A stretch of 36,973 bases of DNA from Ignavibacteriota bacterium (GTDB taxonomy: Bacteria > Bacteroidota > Ignavibacteria > Kapaibacteriales > UBA2268), in NCBI GenBank assembly GCA_016219595.1, contig JACRLY010000017.1:29777-66749 (forward strand), written 5' to 3'. Positions 1 through 7,769 of this stretch are shown here, piece after piece (position 1 is the stretch's first letter; each line of letters opens with the position of its first letter). The notes under the pieces were generated by a model. It was not told the DNA's origin, did not search any database, and saw only the letters and a list, made by a program, of their open reading frames with translations. The position numbers and the translations under genes were made by a program.

Positions 1-554
1 ATAAAGATTTGCTTTTTGCTATGAGAGAATCAAAATTCAGGGAACAGCTTTATCACAGGCTGCGTGAATGTGAAATTTACATTCCGCCATTAAGGGAAAG
101 ATTAGAAGATATTCCCGAAATTGTTGAACATTACACAAAAAATCATAATGAATCGAGTAATGATAACAAGGTATTTCCTCCTTCTGCAATCGAATATCTG
201 CAGGAACAGGAATGGGCCGGGAACATCAGGGAATTGCTATCAATTCTGAGACAATCACTTTTGACTGCCGACAGCAATCAAATAGAAATATCGGCATTGC
301 ATAAGATAGTAAGCTCAAATTCTCAGCTTGGCAGAACAGCGGCATCCCAGGAAAAGTTTCTTTCTCCCGGCGGCACATTGAAGGAAGACATAGCACATCT
401 CGACAAGAAAAAAGTTGAAGCAACTCTCGAAAGGACTTCCGGGAATGTAAGTAAAGCTGCTGCCCAGCTTGGAATAAGCCGTGAGACTCTTCATAATAAA
501 ATCAGGAAATATGAAATCAATACTCAACAGTACAGAAGCAGAAGAAGTAAATGA
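1..554 (+). CDS. Sigma-54-dependent transcriptional activator (C-terminal part, 5' truncated by window edge)
   Basis: This is the C-terminal end of an NtrC-type activator that remodels RNA polymerase-sigma54 at -24/-12 promoters. The frame is open to the left edge (K-D just before the first listed TTG), so the start lies outside the window. Visible parts are the end of the AAA+ domain, with the FREQLYHRL segment followed by IPPLRERLEDIP and the WAGNIREL sensor II-type motif. A linker follows, then a Fis-type helix-turn-helix (about the last 45 residues: VEATLERTSGNVSKAAAQLG then ISRETLHNKIRKY). The receiver or sensor domain and the Walker A/GAFTGA motifs are outside the window, so its signal is unknown. 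The next gene starts 23 nt downstream on the same strand. A sigma-54 promoter exists at 11551, but nothing shows that this protein acts there. Confidence 0.93.
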   Translation, partial: KDLLFAMRESKFREQLYHRLRECEIYIPPLRERLEDIPEIVEHYTKNHNESSNDNKVFPPSAIEYLQEQEWAGNIRELLSILRQSLLTADSNQIEISALHKIVSSNSQLGRTAASQEKFLSPGGTLKEDIAHLDKKKVEATLERTSGNVSKAAAQLGISRETLHNKIRKYEINTQQYRSRRSK

Positions 555-577
555 ATAAGTATTTCAATAACAAATAA

Positions 578-1876
578 ATGACAGATAATTTAAAAGTAAA
601 AAAATTCAGGAATGAAACTCCTTTGAATAAATCAAAAGGAAAAGCTTCTTTGCTCAACAGGAGTCTGCTCCCGAACGGTATTTCAATAATAACCGAGGAA
701 ATACCAACAGTAGAATCTTTCGCACTCGGTATTTTTATTAATGCAGGTTCGCGTGAAGACCCTTATCTCATTCCGGGTGTTGCTCACCTGCTTGAACATG
801 CAATATTCAAAAAGACAAAGAAACGAAGCGGTAAGCAAATAGCTGACGACATTGAAAATATAGGAGCATACCTCAATGCTTTTACCACTAAAGAATTTAC
901 TTGCATTTATATCAGAGCTTTGAAGGAACATATAGGCAAAGGATTAGAAATTCTCTCGGATATAGTATTAAATCCAATATTTACTGAAAAAGACCTACGA
1001 AATGAAAAGCTCGTGATTACAGAGGAAATAAATGTTATCGAGGATGACCCCGAAGATTTGATTTTTGATTTTTCTGATAAACTGATATTTGGGAACCATC
1101 CTCTTGCAAACCCAATTACCGGAACAAGAAACAGCCTGCAAATGATAAATCTCGATGAAATCGATTCATTCCACAAGAAATTTTATAAAAACGGGAACAT
1201 ATTGATTGCCGCTGCAGGAAATTTAAAGCATAAGGATGTTGTCAGGGAATCATCGAAATATTTCCAAAAAATTGAATCGAATGCTAATCTGCTTTACAGG
1301 GATTATCCTAATGAAACATTTCCTTTGAGACAGGAAATTGTCAGGAATTACAACCAATCTCATATTGTGTATGGAAGACGTATTCCCGGGCATAATTCAG
1401 CCGATAAATATCCGCTCGCCCTGATTAATGTGCTTTTGGGAGATGGCATGAGTTCCCGACTTTACCAACGGCTCAGGGAAAAAATGGGAATTGCTTATAA
1501 TGTTTATTCCACAGTTGCAACTCTTTCCGATTGCGGTTCTTTTTATATTTATGCCGCCTGCGACAAATCGAAACTAAAATTGCTCGAAGAAAGCATAAAT
1601 GATGAAATTACTAAGTTGAGAAAGGGAACGATTAGTAAAAGGGAAATAAACAGGGCAAAGGAATTATTAAAGACAAGCGCCGTAATGGAACTCGAAAGCA
1701 TGTCTGCAAGAATACAAATAATCGCAAGAAATGAATTTTATAACAGCCCCGAAGAAGATGTTGAAACATATCTCAGCCGCATCGATTCTGTCAGTATGAA
1801 AAACATAAGAGATTCTGCAAATACTTATTTTGACCTGACTGATTGGAATGTAATAATATTCCATTCAGAAAAATAA
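578..1876 (+). CDS. M16 family zinc metallopeptidase (processing-peptidase-like)
   Basis: This 432-residue protein is a single-chain M16B peptidase. The inverted zinc motif HLLEH lies at residues 70-74 (H70, E73, H74), and the third ligand is E150 within ITEEINVIEDDPED, at the usual distance of about 76 residues. The C-terminal half carries the family segment GMSSRLYQRLREKMGIAYNV, the non-catalytic M16_C half that closes over the peptide. No signal peptide is evident, so a cytoplasmic role in degrading or processing peptides is likely; the natural substrate is unknown. It sits 23 nt after the sigma-54 activator gene on the same strand and is probably co-transcribed with it. All key residues are present, so it should be active. 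Confidence 0.95.
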   Translation: MTDNLKVKKFRNETPLNKSKGKASLLNRSLLPNGISIITEEIPTVESFALGIFINAGSREDPYLIPGVAHLLEHAIFKKTKKRSGKQIADDIENIGAYLNAFTTKEFTCIYIRALKEHIGKGLEILSDIVLNPIFTEKDLRNEKLVITEEINVIEDDPEDLIFDFSDKLIFGNHPLANPITGTRNSLQMINLDEIDSFHKKFYKNGNILIAAAGNLKHKDVVRESSKYFQKIESNANLLYRDYPNETFPLRQEIVRNYNQSHIVYGRRIPGHNSADKYPLALINVLLGDGMSSRLYQRLREKMGIAYNVYSTVATLSDCGSFYIYAACDKSKLKLLEESINDEITKLRKGTISKREINRAKELLKTSAVMELESMSARIQIIARNEFYNSPEEDVETYLSRIDSVSMKNIRDSANTYFDLTDWNVIIFHSEK

Positions 1877-1943
1877 ATAATTTTAATACTACTGAAACAT
1901 TTTGCCATTTTATTTGTTATTACAGTAAATAATATGAAAATAT

Positions 1944-1976
1944 TTTGAGACCTTTTTACTTCTGTTGTGTCATTAT
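1944..1976 (+). promoter_or_regulatory. Conserved upstream block (TTTGAGACCTTTT - 8 nt - TGTGTCATTAT)
   Basis: The stretch TTTGAGACCTTTT followed by TGTGTCATTAT is also found at 33268-33300, with the two halves at the same spacing (GAGACC to TGTG start is 19 nt in both). Both copies lie upstream of a gene for a secreted protein with a T9SS tail. This suggests a shared promoter, an operator or a dispersed repeat; the sequence alone does not say which. A partial third match (GAGACCTTTT only) is at 27444, upstream of another T9SS cargo gene. Confidence 0.4.
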
Positions 1977-2007
1977 AATATACGAATTTGGAAAAAAAGG
2001 TAAAATC

Positions 2008-2040
2008 ATGAAATTAATATTATCAATAATAATTAAATAA
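2008..2040 (+). other. 10-codon open frame, possible leader or signal-peptide remnant
   Basis: An ATG at 2008, about 10 nt after a GGAAAAAAAGG stretch, opens a frame reading MKLILSIIIK before TAA at 2038-2040. It ends 11 nt before the ATG of the secreted protein at 2052, whose own N-terminus (MKYKFSLLILLIINIF) looks alike. It could be a translated leader, a broken copy of a signal-peptide start, or chance in AT-rich DNA. Confidence 0.25.
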
Positions 2041-2051
2041 AAGGATTAGAA

Positions 2052-3494
2052 ATGAAATATAAATTTTCATTATTGATATTATTAATTATAAACATTTTCC
2101 AGGCTTTTTCCGAAGATACGATTTTTGTTAAACCATCGGAATTGGAACCAAATTGGGGTTTATGGGCTTCTTGGGACCCTTTATGGGAGTCATTTTATTC
2201 GCCGCTCAATTCGGAAATTGTAAGTTTCCGAATTTCTCAGGATGGCAGGTATCTTGCTTATGTTGGGTATACTTTTACTGATAATGACAGCTTAAATTTT
2301 CATTTTTACGATACTCATGATAATAGGGAAATTTTTAAGACAATTTATTCAGGTGTTTTAGATTGGCCTTATTCATTTTGGTTTTTAGATTCTGTCAATG
2401 TTATATATATTCATACCTACCCACCGGATAATACCGGTCATTTTGAATATAAACTGTTGAAATTAAATCTTGAAACTCTGCAAACTGATTCTTTAACTTG
2501 TGGTACAGGAGAAAATAATTGTATGTTTGGGACAATTGGTGCAGATAGAAAAGGATACGTTACAGAAACAGAAAAAAAGATCTATAAAAGGTTAAATATA
2601 GATTCATCATTTAAATCAAGTCATCCAATTAATGAATCAATACCTAATTTTAATGAACCATTTGGTCCAAAATTTCCACCTTGCAATATAGCATATAGTT
2701 TATCTCAATTATATACTAGAGATTCAGGAGGTTTTTTAATTGATCTAGGTTTTTCAATTGTTCATAATTTTGATTATCAAAATAACAGGAGGGATTTTTA
2801 TTATTCATCCATTCCGGTTCCTGATTCAAGTTGGTTACCTTTAGAAGGATATATATATGCAATTGGAACTTATGGAGAAATCTATTTACGACTTGGTTAT
2901 ATTTCGAAAGAGGAAAAAGCCAAAGGTAGAAATTGGCCAATTATTGGGAATAAAAATCCTTTTGATTCAGTTATGTTGGCAGCAAGAAGTACATGGGGAT
3001 ATTATAGGATTGATACAAGTGGTAATAATCTTGTTCAGCTTGTAAGATTCTGGGGTCCAAATCATAATCTCCAAGTTTCTTGTGATGGCACTATATATTA
3101 TGAAATGATAAATATGGAAGATACAACATCATCAATATGGAAAATGAATAAGTATGGCAAGGACAAACAAATGGTATTTAATTTGAAGAAACCTGTTACT
3201 TCTGTAAATGAAAACAAGTTTTTTTCTAATGAAATTAATGGTATTTATTTAGCACCCAATCCTGCTTCCACATCAATTGATTTTATATATAAATTACAGT
3301 CATTAGGCATTGCACAAATAACATTGACAAACTCTTACGGTCAGCAAGTATATAGTGTAATTGTGTATAACATTAATCCTGAGGAGGAGCAAAGACATTC
3401 GATAGACATAAATAGTTTACCCAGCGGATTGTATTTTGTTACACTTCGTTCTCCCGCTGTGGTACTGACGAAGGGAGTGGTGGTAGTAAAGTAA
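2052..3494 (+). CDS. Secreted protein with T9SS type A sorting domain, TolB-like propeller suspected
   Basis: This 480-residue protein starts with a signal peptide (residues 1-20, hydrophobic LLILLIINIFQAF). It ends with a type A T9SS domain of about 80 residues (GIYLAPNPASTSIDFIY near residue 396, then the ITLTNSYGQQVYS strand, LPSGLYFVTLRS, and a final VVVVK). The body has several beta-strand segments reminiscent of TolB/DPP-type propeller blades, for example VSFRISQDGRYLAYVGY and YYRIDTSGNNLVQLVRFWG, but no blade pattern is clean enough to name a family. It is inferred to be exported by Sec and then across the outer membrane by T9SS. It faces rpoZ on the opposite strand, with a hairpin between them. 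Confidence 0.85.
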   Translation: MKYKFSLLILLIINIFQAFSEDTIFVKPSELEPNWGLWASWDPLWESFYSPLNSEIVSFRISQDGRYLAYVGYTFTDNDSLNFHFYDTHDNREIFKTIYSGVLDWPYSFWFLDSVNVIYIHTYPPDNTGHFEYKLLKLNLETLQTDSLTCGTGENNCMFGTIGADRKGYVTETEKKIYKRLNIDSSFKSSHPINESIPNFNEPFGPKFPPCNIAYSLSQLYTRDSGGFLIDLGFSIVHNFDYQNNRRDFYYSSIPVPDSSWLPLEGYIYAIGTYGEIYLRLGYISKEEKAKGRNWPIIGNKNPFDSVMLAARSTWGYYRIDTSGNNLVQLVRFWGPNHNLQVSCDGTIYYEMINMEDTTSSIWKMNKYGKDKQMVFNLKKPVTSVNENKFFSNEINGIYLAPNPASTSIDFIYKLQSLGIAQITLTNSYGQQVYSVIVYNINPEEEQRHSIDINSLPSGLYFVTLRSPAVVLTKGVVVVK

Positions 3495-3557
3495 ATTATA
3501 AATTATAAATTTTGAATGTAACATTTAGAAAGTCAAAACACTGTTGGCATTTAAAAT

Positions 3558-3587
3558 AAAAAAGCTCCGTATAAAAATACGAAGCTT
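3558..3587 (-). terminator. Intrinsic terminator of rpoZ
   Basis: AAGCT-c-CGTAT (3562-3572) pairs with ATACG-a-AGCTT (3577-3587) around an AAAA loop, giving ten paired positions and one mismatch. On the minus strand it is followed by a T-run (plus-strand A-run at 3558-3563), as expected at the end of the gene at 3612-3926. On the plus strand no T-run follows. Confidence 0.75.
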
Positions 3588-3611
3588 GTAAAATACCAGA
3601 GTAATTATATA

Positions 3612-3926
3612 TTATTTAATAATATTCTCAGTTTCGGGAATTTCAGGAAGCTGATAAGTAAGTTTGTTCTCATACATCTCCTTCATTGCGATGAATGTCG
3701 GCTTAGGAATTCTATCGAATTCACGGCTGATGGCAATTTGGTCAAAATTAACAGCATCAGTTTCGCCGGTATCGATAACATCTGCCATTCTGACGTTTAG
3801 CTCGCTTTTTATGAAATCGTTCACCTGCCTGGCTCTGAATCCCATGGCGACTATTGATTTATATATTACACCTTTTTCGGATTCTTTCATCCTGACCTTT
3901 ACCGGATTTACAGTGTATATTTCCAT
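3612..3926 (-). CDS. rpoZ: DNA-directed RNA polymerase omega subunit (Rpb6-like)
   Basis: At 104 residues this matches the Bacteroidota form of omega, a small subunit that helps RNA polymerase assembly. The diagnostic pattern is present: IYKSIVAMGFRARQVND (residues about 21-37), corresponding to the IYE..VIIGKRANQI segment of the family. Further along is QIAISREFDRIPKPTFIAMK (about 64-83), corresponding to IEISRYYERLPKPTLIAV. The family match is from memory of those motifs. The gene is monocistronic on the minus strand, its ATG at 3926 is preceded by AGGAAA, and it ends in a hairpin terminator. A MerR gene is divergently placed about 100 bp away. Confidence 0.85.
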   Translation of the reverse strand: MEIYTVNPVKVRMKESEKGVIYKSIVAMGFRARQVNDFIKSELNVRMADVIDTGETDAVNFDQIAISREFDRIPKPTFIAMKEMYENKLTYQLPEIPETENIIK

Positions 3927-4026
3927 AGTTTTTCCTGATTTTTAAAAAATAGAATAGCAAAAATAAGAAATTTTTTTTATTATTGCAACTTTATTAATCT
4001 TCATATAATATTAATGCTTATTGTTT

Positions 4027-4431
4027 ATGCAAAAGCTTTATCATTCAATCAGCGAAGTCAGCGAGCTTGTTGACGAAGAACAGCATATTTTAAGGTACTG
4101 GGAAAAGGAATTTGAACAGCTCAGACCTAAAAAGAACCGTGGAGGCAACAGGATTTATTCCAATAAGGATCTGGTCCTGATTAAACTTATTAAAAAATTC
4201 CTGAGGGCGGATAAACTTTCACTTAAGGGTGCAAAGGAGCAGCTCGAAAGATTTATCGGGCAGGGTCAGGAGGCTACCCTGTTCGGTTCAACCGGAACTG
4301 CCTTTAATGATTTAAACATCGATTTAGTTAGAAAAAGCCAGAAATCCGGAACTGATTCCATTTTCGTAAACCGGAAAGAAATTCAGGAACTATATGAATC
4401 TTTAAAGGAATTATCCAATATTTTAAAATAA
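4027..4431 (+). CDS. MerR family transcriptional regulator
   Basis: I take the ATG at 4027 (134 residues) rather than the in-frame TTG two codons earlier. Residues 3-73 form the winged helix-turn-helix of MerR proteins: YHSISEVSELVDEEQHILRY, then WEKEFEQLRPKKNRGGNRIY, then a helix ending LKGAKEQLERF. This is the short Bacteroidota type, with a W-E-K-E-F segment and GGNR turn. The C-terminal 60 residues form a short, partly helical tail (ELYESLKELSNILK) with no cysteine ligand set or drug-binding domain, so the effector is unknown. It lies divergent to rpoZ, and the WD40/OmpA operon starts 230 bp further on. Confidence 0.88.
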   Translation: MQKLYHSISEVSELVDEEQHILRYWEKEFEQLRPKKNRGGNRIYSNKDLVLIKLIKKFLRADKLSLKGAKEQLERFIGQGQEATLFGSTGTAFNDLNIDLVRKSQKSGTDSIFVNRKEIQELYESLKELSNILK

Positions 4432-4660
4432 ATTCTAATAAAAACAAATTAAGTGTTTGTCTTACCAAAGTCGGGCAAATTGATTTAATTATTTATATTT
4501 TTATTTAAGAATCTTTTAAATTAATTATTTTTTTTGTAGTTTAAATGTTTCAAATATTAAATAATGTTAGTAATATATTTACTTATATTATAATAATCAG
4601 GTTAAAAACAAGGAAAACGAAGGAATTAAATTATAAATTAAAAAAACGGGGTCAGTTTAT

Positions 4661-5644
4661 ATGGTACGTATAACAAAGATATTAATCGTATTATTAGTTG
4701 CGTGTTTTGTCATTGGCGAACTTGCATTCGCTAAAGGTCCTAAAGGTTTGACTTACAAGATGACAACCGTTGGAAAACATGCAGACGAGGTTTTGGGAGT
4801 GTTTGTGAATGAGGACAATTCCAAAGCTGCTACCTGCAGTCTCGATGAAACAATTAAAATCTGGAGCATACCGCAGAAAAAGGAACTTCTTACATTAACA
4901 GGTCATTTAGGACAGGTAAATAATATATCATTTTCAGGAAATGATAAATGGTTAGCCAGCGGTTCAAGCGATATGACCGTAAGGGTTTGGGATGTGGAAA
5001 CCGGTAAGCAGCTTGAAGTTCTGAAAGGTCACACCGACCAGGTAATCGGGGTTTATTTCAGCCAGGATGACAGTTGTACTTTTATTGCATCTACAAGTTT
5101 CGATAAAACAGTAAAACTCTGGGATACCCGGTTGGGTAGTGAAGTGAAAACCCTGAGAGGACACACCGAACCGACAAACAATGTGGCATACAGTTACGAC
5201 GGTAAATATCTCGCTTCGTGCAGTGATGACAAAACAATAAAAATCTGGTCAACAGATTTGCATACAAAAGAACCTATAATGACACTCAGGGGACATAATT
5301 CGCCGGTTTTGACCTGCCTTTTCAGTTTCGATAGTAAAGTCCTCGCTTCTTCCGATATGGAAGGATACATTAAAATTTGGGAGATGCCTTCTGGAAAACT
5401 TTTGAGAACAATAAAAGCACACGATGAGTTAGTTCAGGATGTTTCTTTTGCAGAAGATAATAAAACGATAGTTAGTGCAAGTCTCGACAAGAAATGTAAA
5501 CTTTGGGATATAACAACAGGCAACAACTTAATGACATTCGATGCAAAAGTCGAAATATGGTCAGTTGACCTGATTAGCGACGCCAGTGTGATTATACTTG
5601 GTTGTGCGGACGGTACAGTCAGATTTTTAACTAAACAGAAATAG
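4661..5644 (+). CDS. Secreted WD40 beta-propeller protein
   Basis: This 327-residue protein has a signal peptide (residues 1-24, ending IGELAFA) and then about seven WD40 blades filling the rest. Clear blade ends are IKIWS, VRVWD, VKLWD, IKIWS, IKIWE and CKLWD, with GH dipeptides (LTGHLGQV, LKGHTDQV, LRGHTEPT, LRGHNSPV) about 25-30 residues before each. It therefore forms a closed propeller, probably a protein-binding scaffold in the periplasm. It is co-transcribed with the next gene (17 nt gap with a GGAGG ribosome site). Propeller, carboxypeptidase-regulatory and OmpA domains occur together in the T9SS protein PorE; here they are split over two genes and no TPR is present. A T9SS role is an inference. 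Confidence 0.88.
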   Translation: MVRITKILIVLLVACFVIGELAFAKGPKGLTYKMTTVGKHADEVLGVFVNEDNSKAATCSLDETIKIWSIPQKKELLTLTGHLGQVNNISFSGNDKWLASGSSDMTVRVWDVETGKQLEVLKGHTDQVIGVYFSQDDSCTFIASTSFDKTVKLWDTRLGSEVKTLRGHTEPTNNVAYSYDGKYLASCSDDKTIKIWSTDLHTKEPIMTLRGHNSPVLTCLFSFDSKVLASSDMEGYIKIWEMPSGKLLRTIKAHDELVQDVSFAEDNKTIVSASLDKKCKLWDITTGNNLMTFDAKVEIWSVDLISDASVIILGCADGTVRFLTKQK

Positions 5645-5661
5645 GAAAGGGAGGATAAAAC

Positions 5662-6390
5662 ATGAAAAATATAAAAAGAATGACTGTTGCAATTTTATTG
5701 ATATTCACATTCGGATTATTTATCCAAAGTGAAGCAAAGGCACAACTAATTCAAACCGTTGTCGCTTTGACAGGTAATGTATTCGATGCTGTCAGCAAAT
5801 CTCCTGTCACTGCTACTATCAAAATAACGGATGAAAACGGAAAGAGAGTAAACCAGACACGCAGTAATGCTATTGAAAACGGTTCATATTATGTTACCAG
5901 TTTGAAACCGGGGAAAACCTACTTCGTTAATATATCGAAAGAAGATTACTTCGAAGAAAAATTCAAAATAACACTCGCTAATACCGATAAATATGAGGAA
6001 ATATCAAGGGACTTCCTGATTAAGCCAAAGGCAAAAGGAGTCAAGATTGCATTACCGGTTCCTCCGTTTGAATTGAATAAATCCAAACTGAGATATGGTG
6101 CTGAAGATTTGCTCGAAGGATTTCAAAGCACATTGGTAAATAATCCCGATGTCAAGTTCGAAATCGTATGCTATCCCGATAATGATAAAGATCCGAAAGC
6201 AAATCAGAAATTAACTGAGGAAAGATGCCAGTCGCTGAAGGATTATTTTACAGCTAACGGAGTTGAAGGAATGAGGTTCAAAGTTCAGGCTTCTGCAACT
6301 ACGGACCCCTTGAAACCGCCCCCGACTTCAAAGATGGCAAAAGGTAAAAGATATATCGGTACATCATATATTGTAGTAACAGACTATTAA
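5662..6390 (+). CDS. Carboxypeptidase-regulatory-like + OmpA-like periplasmic/outer-membrane protein
   Basis: This 242-residue protein has a signal peptide (residues 1-27, ending EAKAQ). Next comes a beta-sandwich of the carboxypeptidase regulatory/CNA-B type (about 35-110: LTGNVFDAVSKSPVTATIKI, ENGSYYVTSLKPGKTYFVNI). An OmpA-like domain follows (about 133-215: PFELNKSKLRYGAEDLLEGF, NPDVKFEIVCYPDND, NQKLTEERCQSLKDYF). The D and R positions used by OmpA domains to grip diaminopimelate are present (PDND, EER), although the DGHTD motif is altered to CYPDN. It probably ties the propeller partner to peptidoglycan. A hairpin with a T-run closes the operon at 6410-6448. Confidence 0.85.
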   Translation: MKNIKRMTVAILLIFTFGLFIQSEAKAQLIQTVVALTGNVFDAVSKSPVTATIKITDENGKRVNQTRSNAIENGSYYVTSLKPGKTYFVNISKEDYFEEKFKITLANTDKYEEISRDFLIKPKAKGVKIALPVPPFELNKSKLRYGAEDLLEGFQSTLVNNPDVKFEIVCYPDNDKDPKANQKLTEERCQSLKDYFTANGVEGMRFKVQASATTDPLKPPPTSKMAKGKRYIGTSYIVVTDY

Positions 6391-6409
6391 TACTATAATT
6401 TTTTAAAAT

Positions 6410-6448
6410 GCCATTTCGAATAAATAATTATCGGAATGGCTTTTTTTT
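6410..6448 (+). terminator. Intrinsic terminator of the WD40/OmpA operon
   Basis: GCCATTTCGA (6410-6419) pairs with TCGGAATGGC (6431-6440), with one T-G wobble, around an 11-nt loop. It is followed directly by eight T residues (6441-6448). It sits 20 nt after the stop of the OmpA-like gene. Confidence 0.9.
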
Positions 6449-6532
6449 ATTTATGCTTTTTTAAAAAAATTGTATTTATTTTGCAGTAATTAAAATTATA
6501 AGAATCAAATCAAATAATTCGGGGAATAAATA

Positions 6533-7333
6533 ATGATAAAAATTATACGAACAATAATTATAGCAGCGATTCTAATTGCACCGCATTTTTATACAATTGC
6601 TCAGGACAGGGAAATATCTTCAAATGAAATTGACAAATTGAAAAATATACCGACAAATTATTTTGTTGGCTTGTCTTTCACTAATATGGTTCCACAAAAA
6701 GAATTTTTCGATAATCTCCCGAAAAGCGGGCAGGGTTTTTCAATTTATGGGGGTTATAGTGCAGACCCGATGCCGTTGGCATTCGGATTGGAATTTGATT
6801 TTTTGTTTAACGGAAGCGGAACAAAATATCGAGTTATTAATGGTAAATTTCCAACTATAGATGTGAACTACAAGCAATCGGATACTGTATCAACACAAAG
6901 TATGGTAATTCCAATGAATTTATATGCTCGAATCCAACCTGATATCATGGGTTATATTTCTCCTTATGTAGAGTTTATTGTTGGACTAAGTGTTATGACT
7001 TTATCGGAAAATTATAATTCTGGTGTCGAATTCTTTTGGAATAAACCTGATACAACCTTTTTTGATACAACTGAAAGCCGATCGAGTTCTGCATTTCATT
7101 ATGGTTTTGGTGTAGGTGCGATGTTCAAACTGGTGGATTTCGTGGGATTGCCGGCAAGCCATTCAAGTTTGAACTTTGATATCCGCCTTAGATATTTGTT
7201 CGGAGGTGAAGCTTCATATTGGAAAACCGACCGTGTTGATTTTGTCAATAACAAGCCAGTTTTTTATATTTCTGAATTCAAATCGAAAACAGATATGATT
7301 ATTTTTAATGCAGGATTAGTATTCAGGTTTTAA
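6533..7333 (+). CDS. Outer-membrane beta-barrel protein (paralogue 1)
   Basis: This 266-residue protein has a signal peptide (residues 1-23, ending FYTIAQ) and a series of amphipathic strands ending in an aromatic residue (IIFNAGLVFRF), typical of small outer-membrane barrels. It is a paralogue of the gene at 7770: YFVGLSFTNMVPQ...GFSIYGG...PLAFGLEFDFLF in this protein lines up with FFAGLSYTNSIPL...GFSIDAG...PFSFGINVECLF there. No enzymatic motif is visible. Position behind the WD40/OmpA operon could link it to envelope assembly, but a terminator lies between them, so it is a separate transcription unit. Confidence 0.75.
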   Translation: MIKIIRTIIIAAILIAPHFYTIAQDREISSNEIDKLKNIPTNYFVGLSFTNMVPQKEFFDNLPKSGQGFSIYGGYSADPMPLAFGLEFDFLFNGSGTKYRVINGKFPTIDVNYKQSDTVSTQSMVIPMNLYARIQPDIMGYISPYVEFIVGLSVMTLSENYNSGVEFFWNKPDTTFFDTTESRSSSAFHYGFGVGAMFKLVDFVGLPASHSSLNFDIRLRYLFGGEASYWKTDRVDFVNNKPVFYISEFKSKTDMIIFNAGLVFRF

Positions 7334-7407
7334 ATAATTGAAAATTGACAATTAAAAATTAAATATTTTTCCTATAACTGCGTTAATTTAAAAAAACGGA
7401 GATTATT

Positions 7408-7618
7408 ATGCAGACAGTGGAAAAAATTCTTGACGATATTATGGCTCTCGATACTGATGATAGGATTCTTATATCGGATTTATTAAACAAAAGACGAATT
7501 GAAGAAGAACGTCAGCAAATTGCATTTCTGGCAAAAGAGTCATTAGAAGGAATACCATGCCGGAAAGTATAAGCCAATGACTGCAGAAGAAGGTTTAGAG
7601 GAACTTCAAAATTCGTAA
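7408..7618 (+). pseudogene. Frameshifted small antitoxin-like gene
   Basis: An ATG at 7408, 8 nt after an ACGGAG ribosome site, opens a 54-residue frame (MQTVEKILDDIMALDTDDRI ... LLNKRRIEEERQQ ... ESLEGIPCRKV) that stops at 7570-7572. One base along, the next frame continues sensibly as GKYKPMTAEEGLEELQNS and stops at 7616-7618. The helical N-terminal part (VEKIL..IMALDTDDRILISDLL) and the acidic tail resemble small addiction-module antitoxins. A one-base frameshift is the simplest reading. No toxin gene is beside it. Alternatively the 54-residue product is real and the tail match is chance. Confidence 0.5.
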
Positions 7619-7630
7619 TTGATTATGTTA

Positions 7631-7675
7631 CCCTGAGCTAAGTCGAAGGGTCACTCTCTTACGGAAGGGTAAGAG
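7631..7675. repeat. Dispersed intergenic repeat (CCTGAGC..AGTCGAAGG type) plus hairpin
   Basis: CCCTGAGCTAAGTCGAAGGG (7631-7650) belongs to the same repeat as 33171-33191 and, inverted, 11432-11453. It is followed by a hairpin of CTCTTAC (7656-7662) and GTAAGAG (7669-7675). The rest of the gap between the two barrel genes shows nothing else recognisable. Confidence 0.6.
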
Positions 7676-7769
7676 TAAGTATATAAAAATTTAATAGCTA
7701 TATTCTTTGGATTTATTTAATTTGTAATAGTAATTAACTGTTTGTAAAATCATAGAATCACAAAAATCT

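Noticed and set aside
9-554. The sigma-54 activator fragment as a complete gene from TTG at 9
   Set aside because: The frame is open upstream to the window edge and the protein begins in the middle of the AAA+ domain, so it is truncated by the window.
3664-3945. 93-residue plus-strand frame opposite rpoZ
   Set aside because: It is the mirror of the well-supported omega-subunit gene and has no family resemblance or ribosome site.
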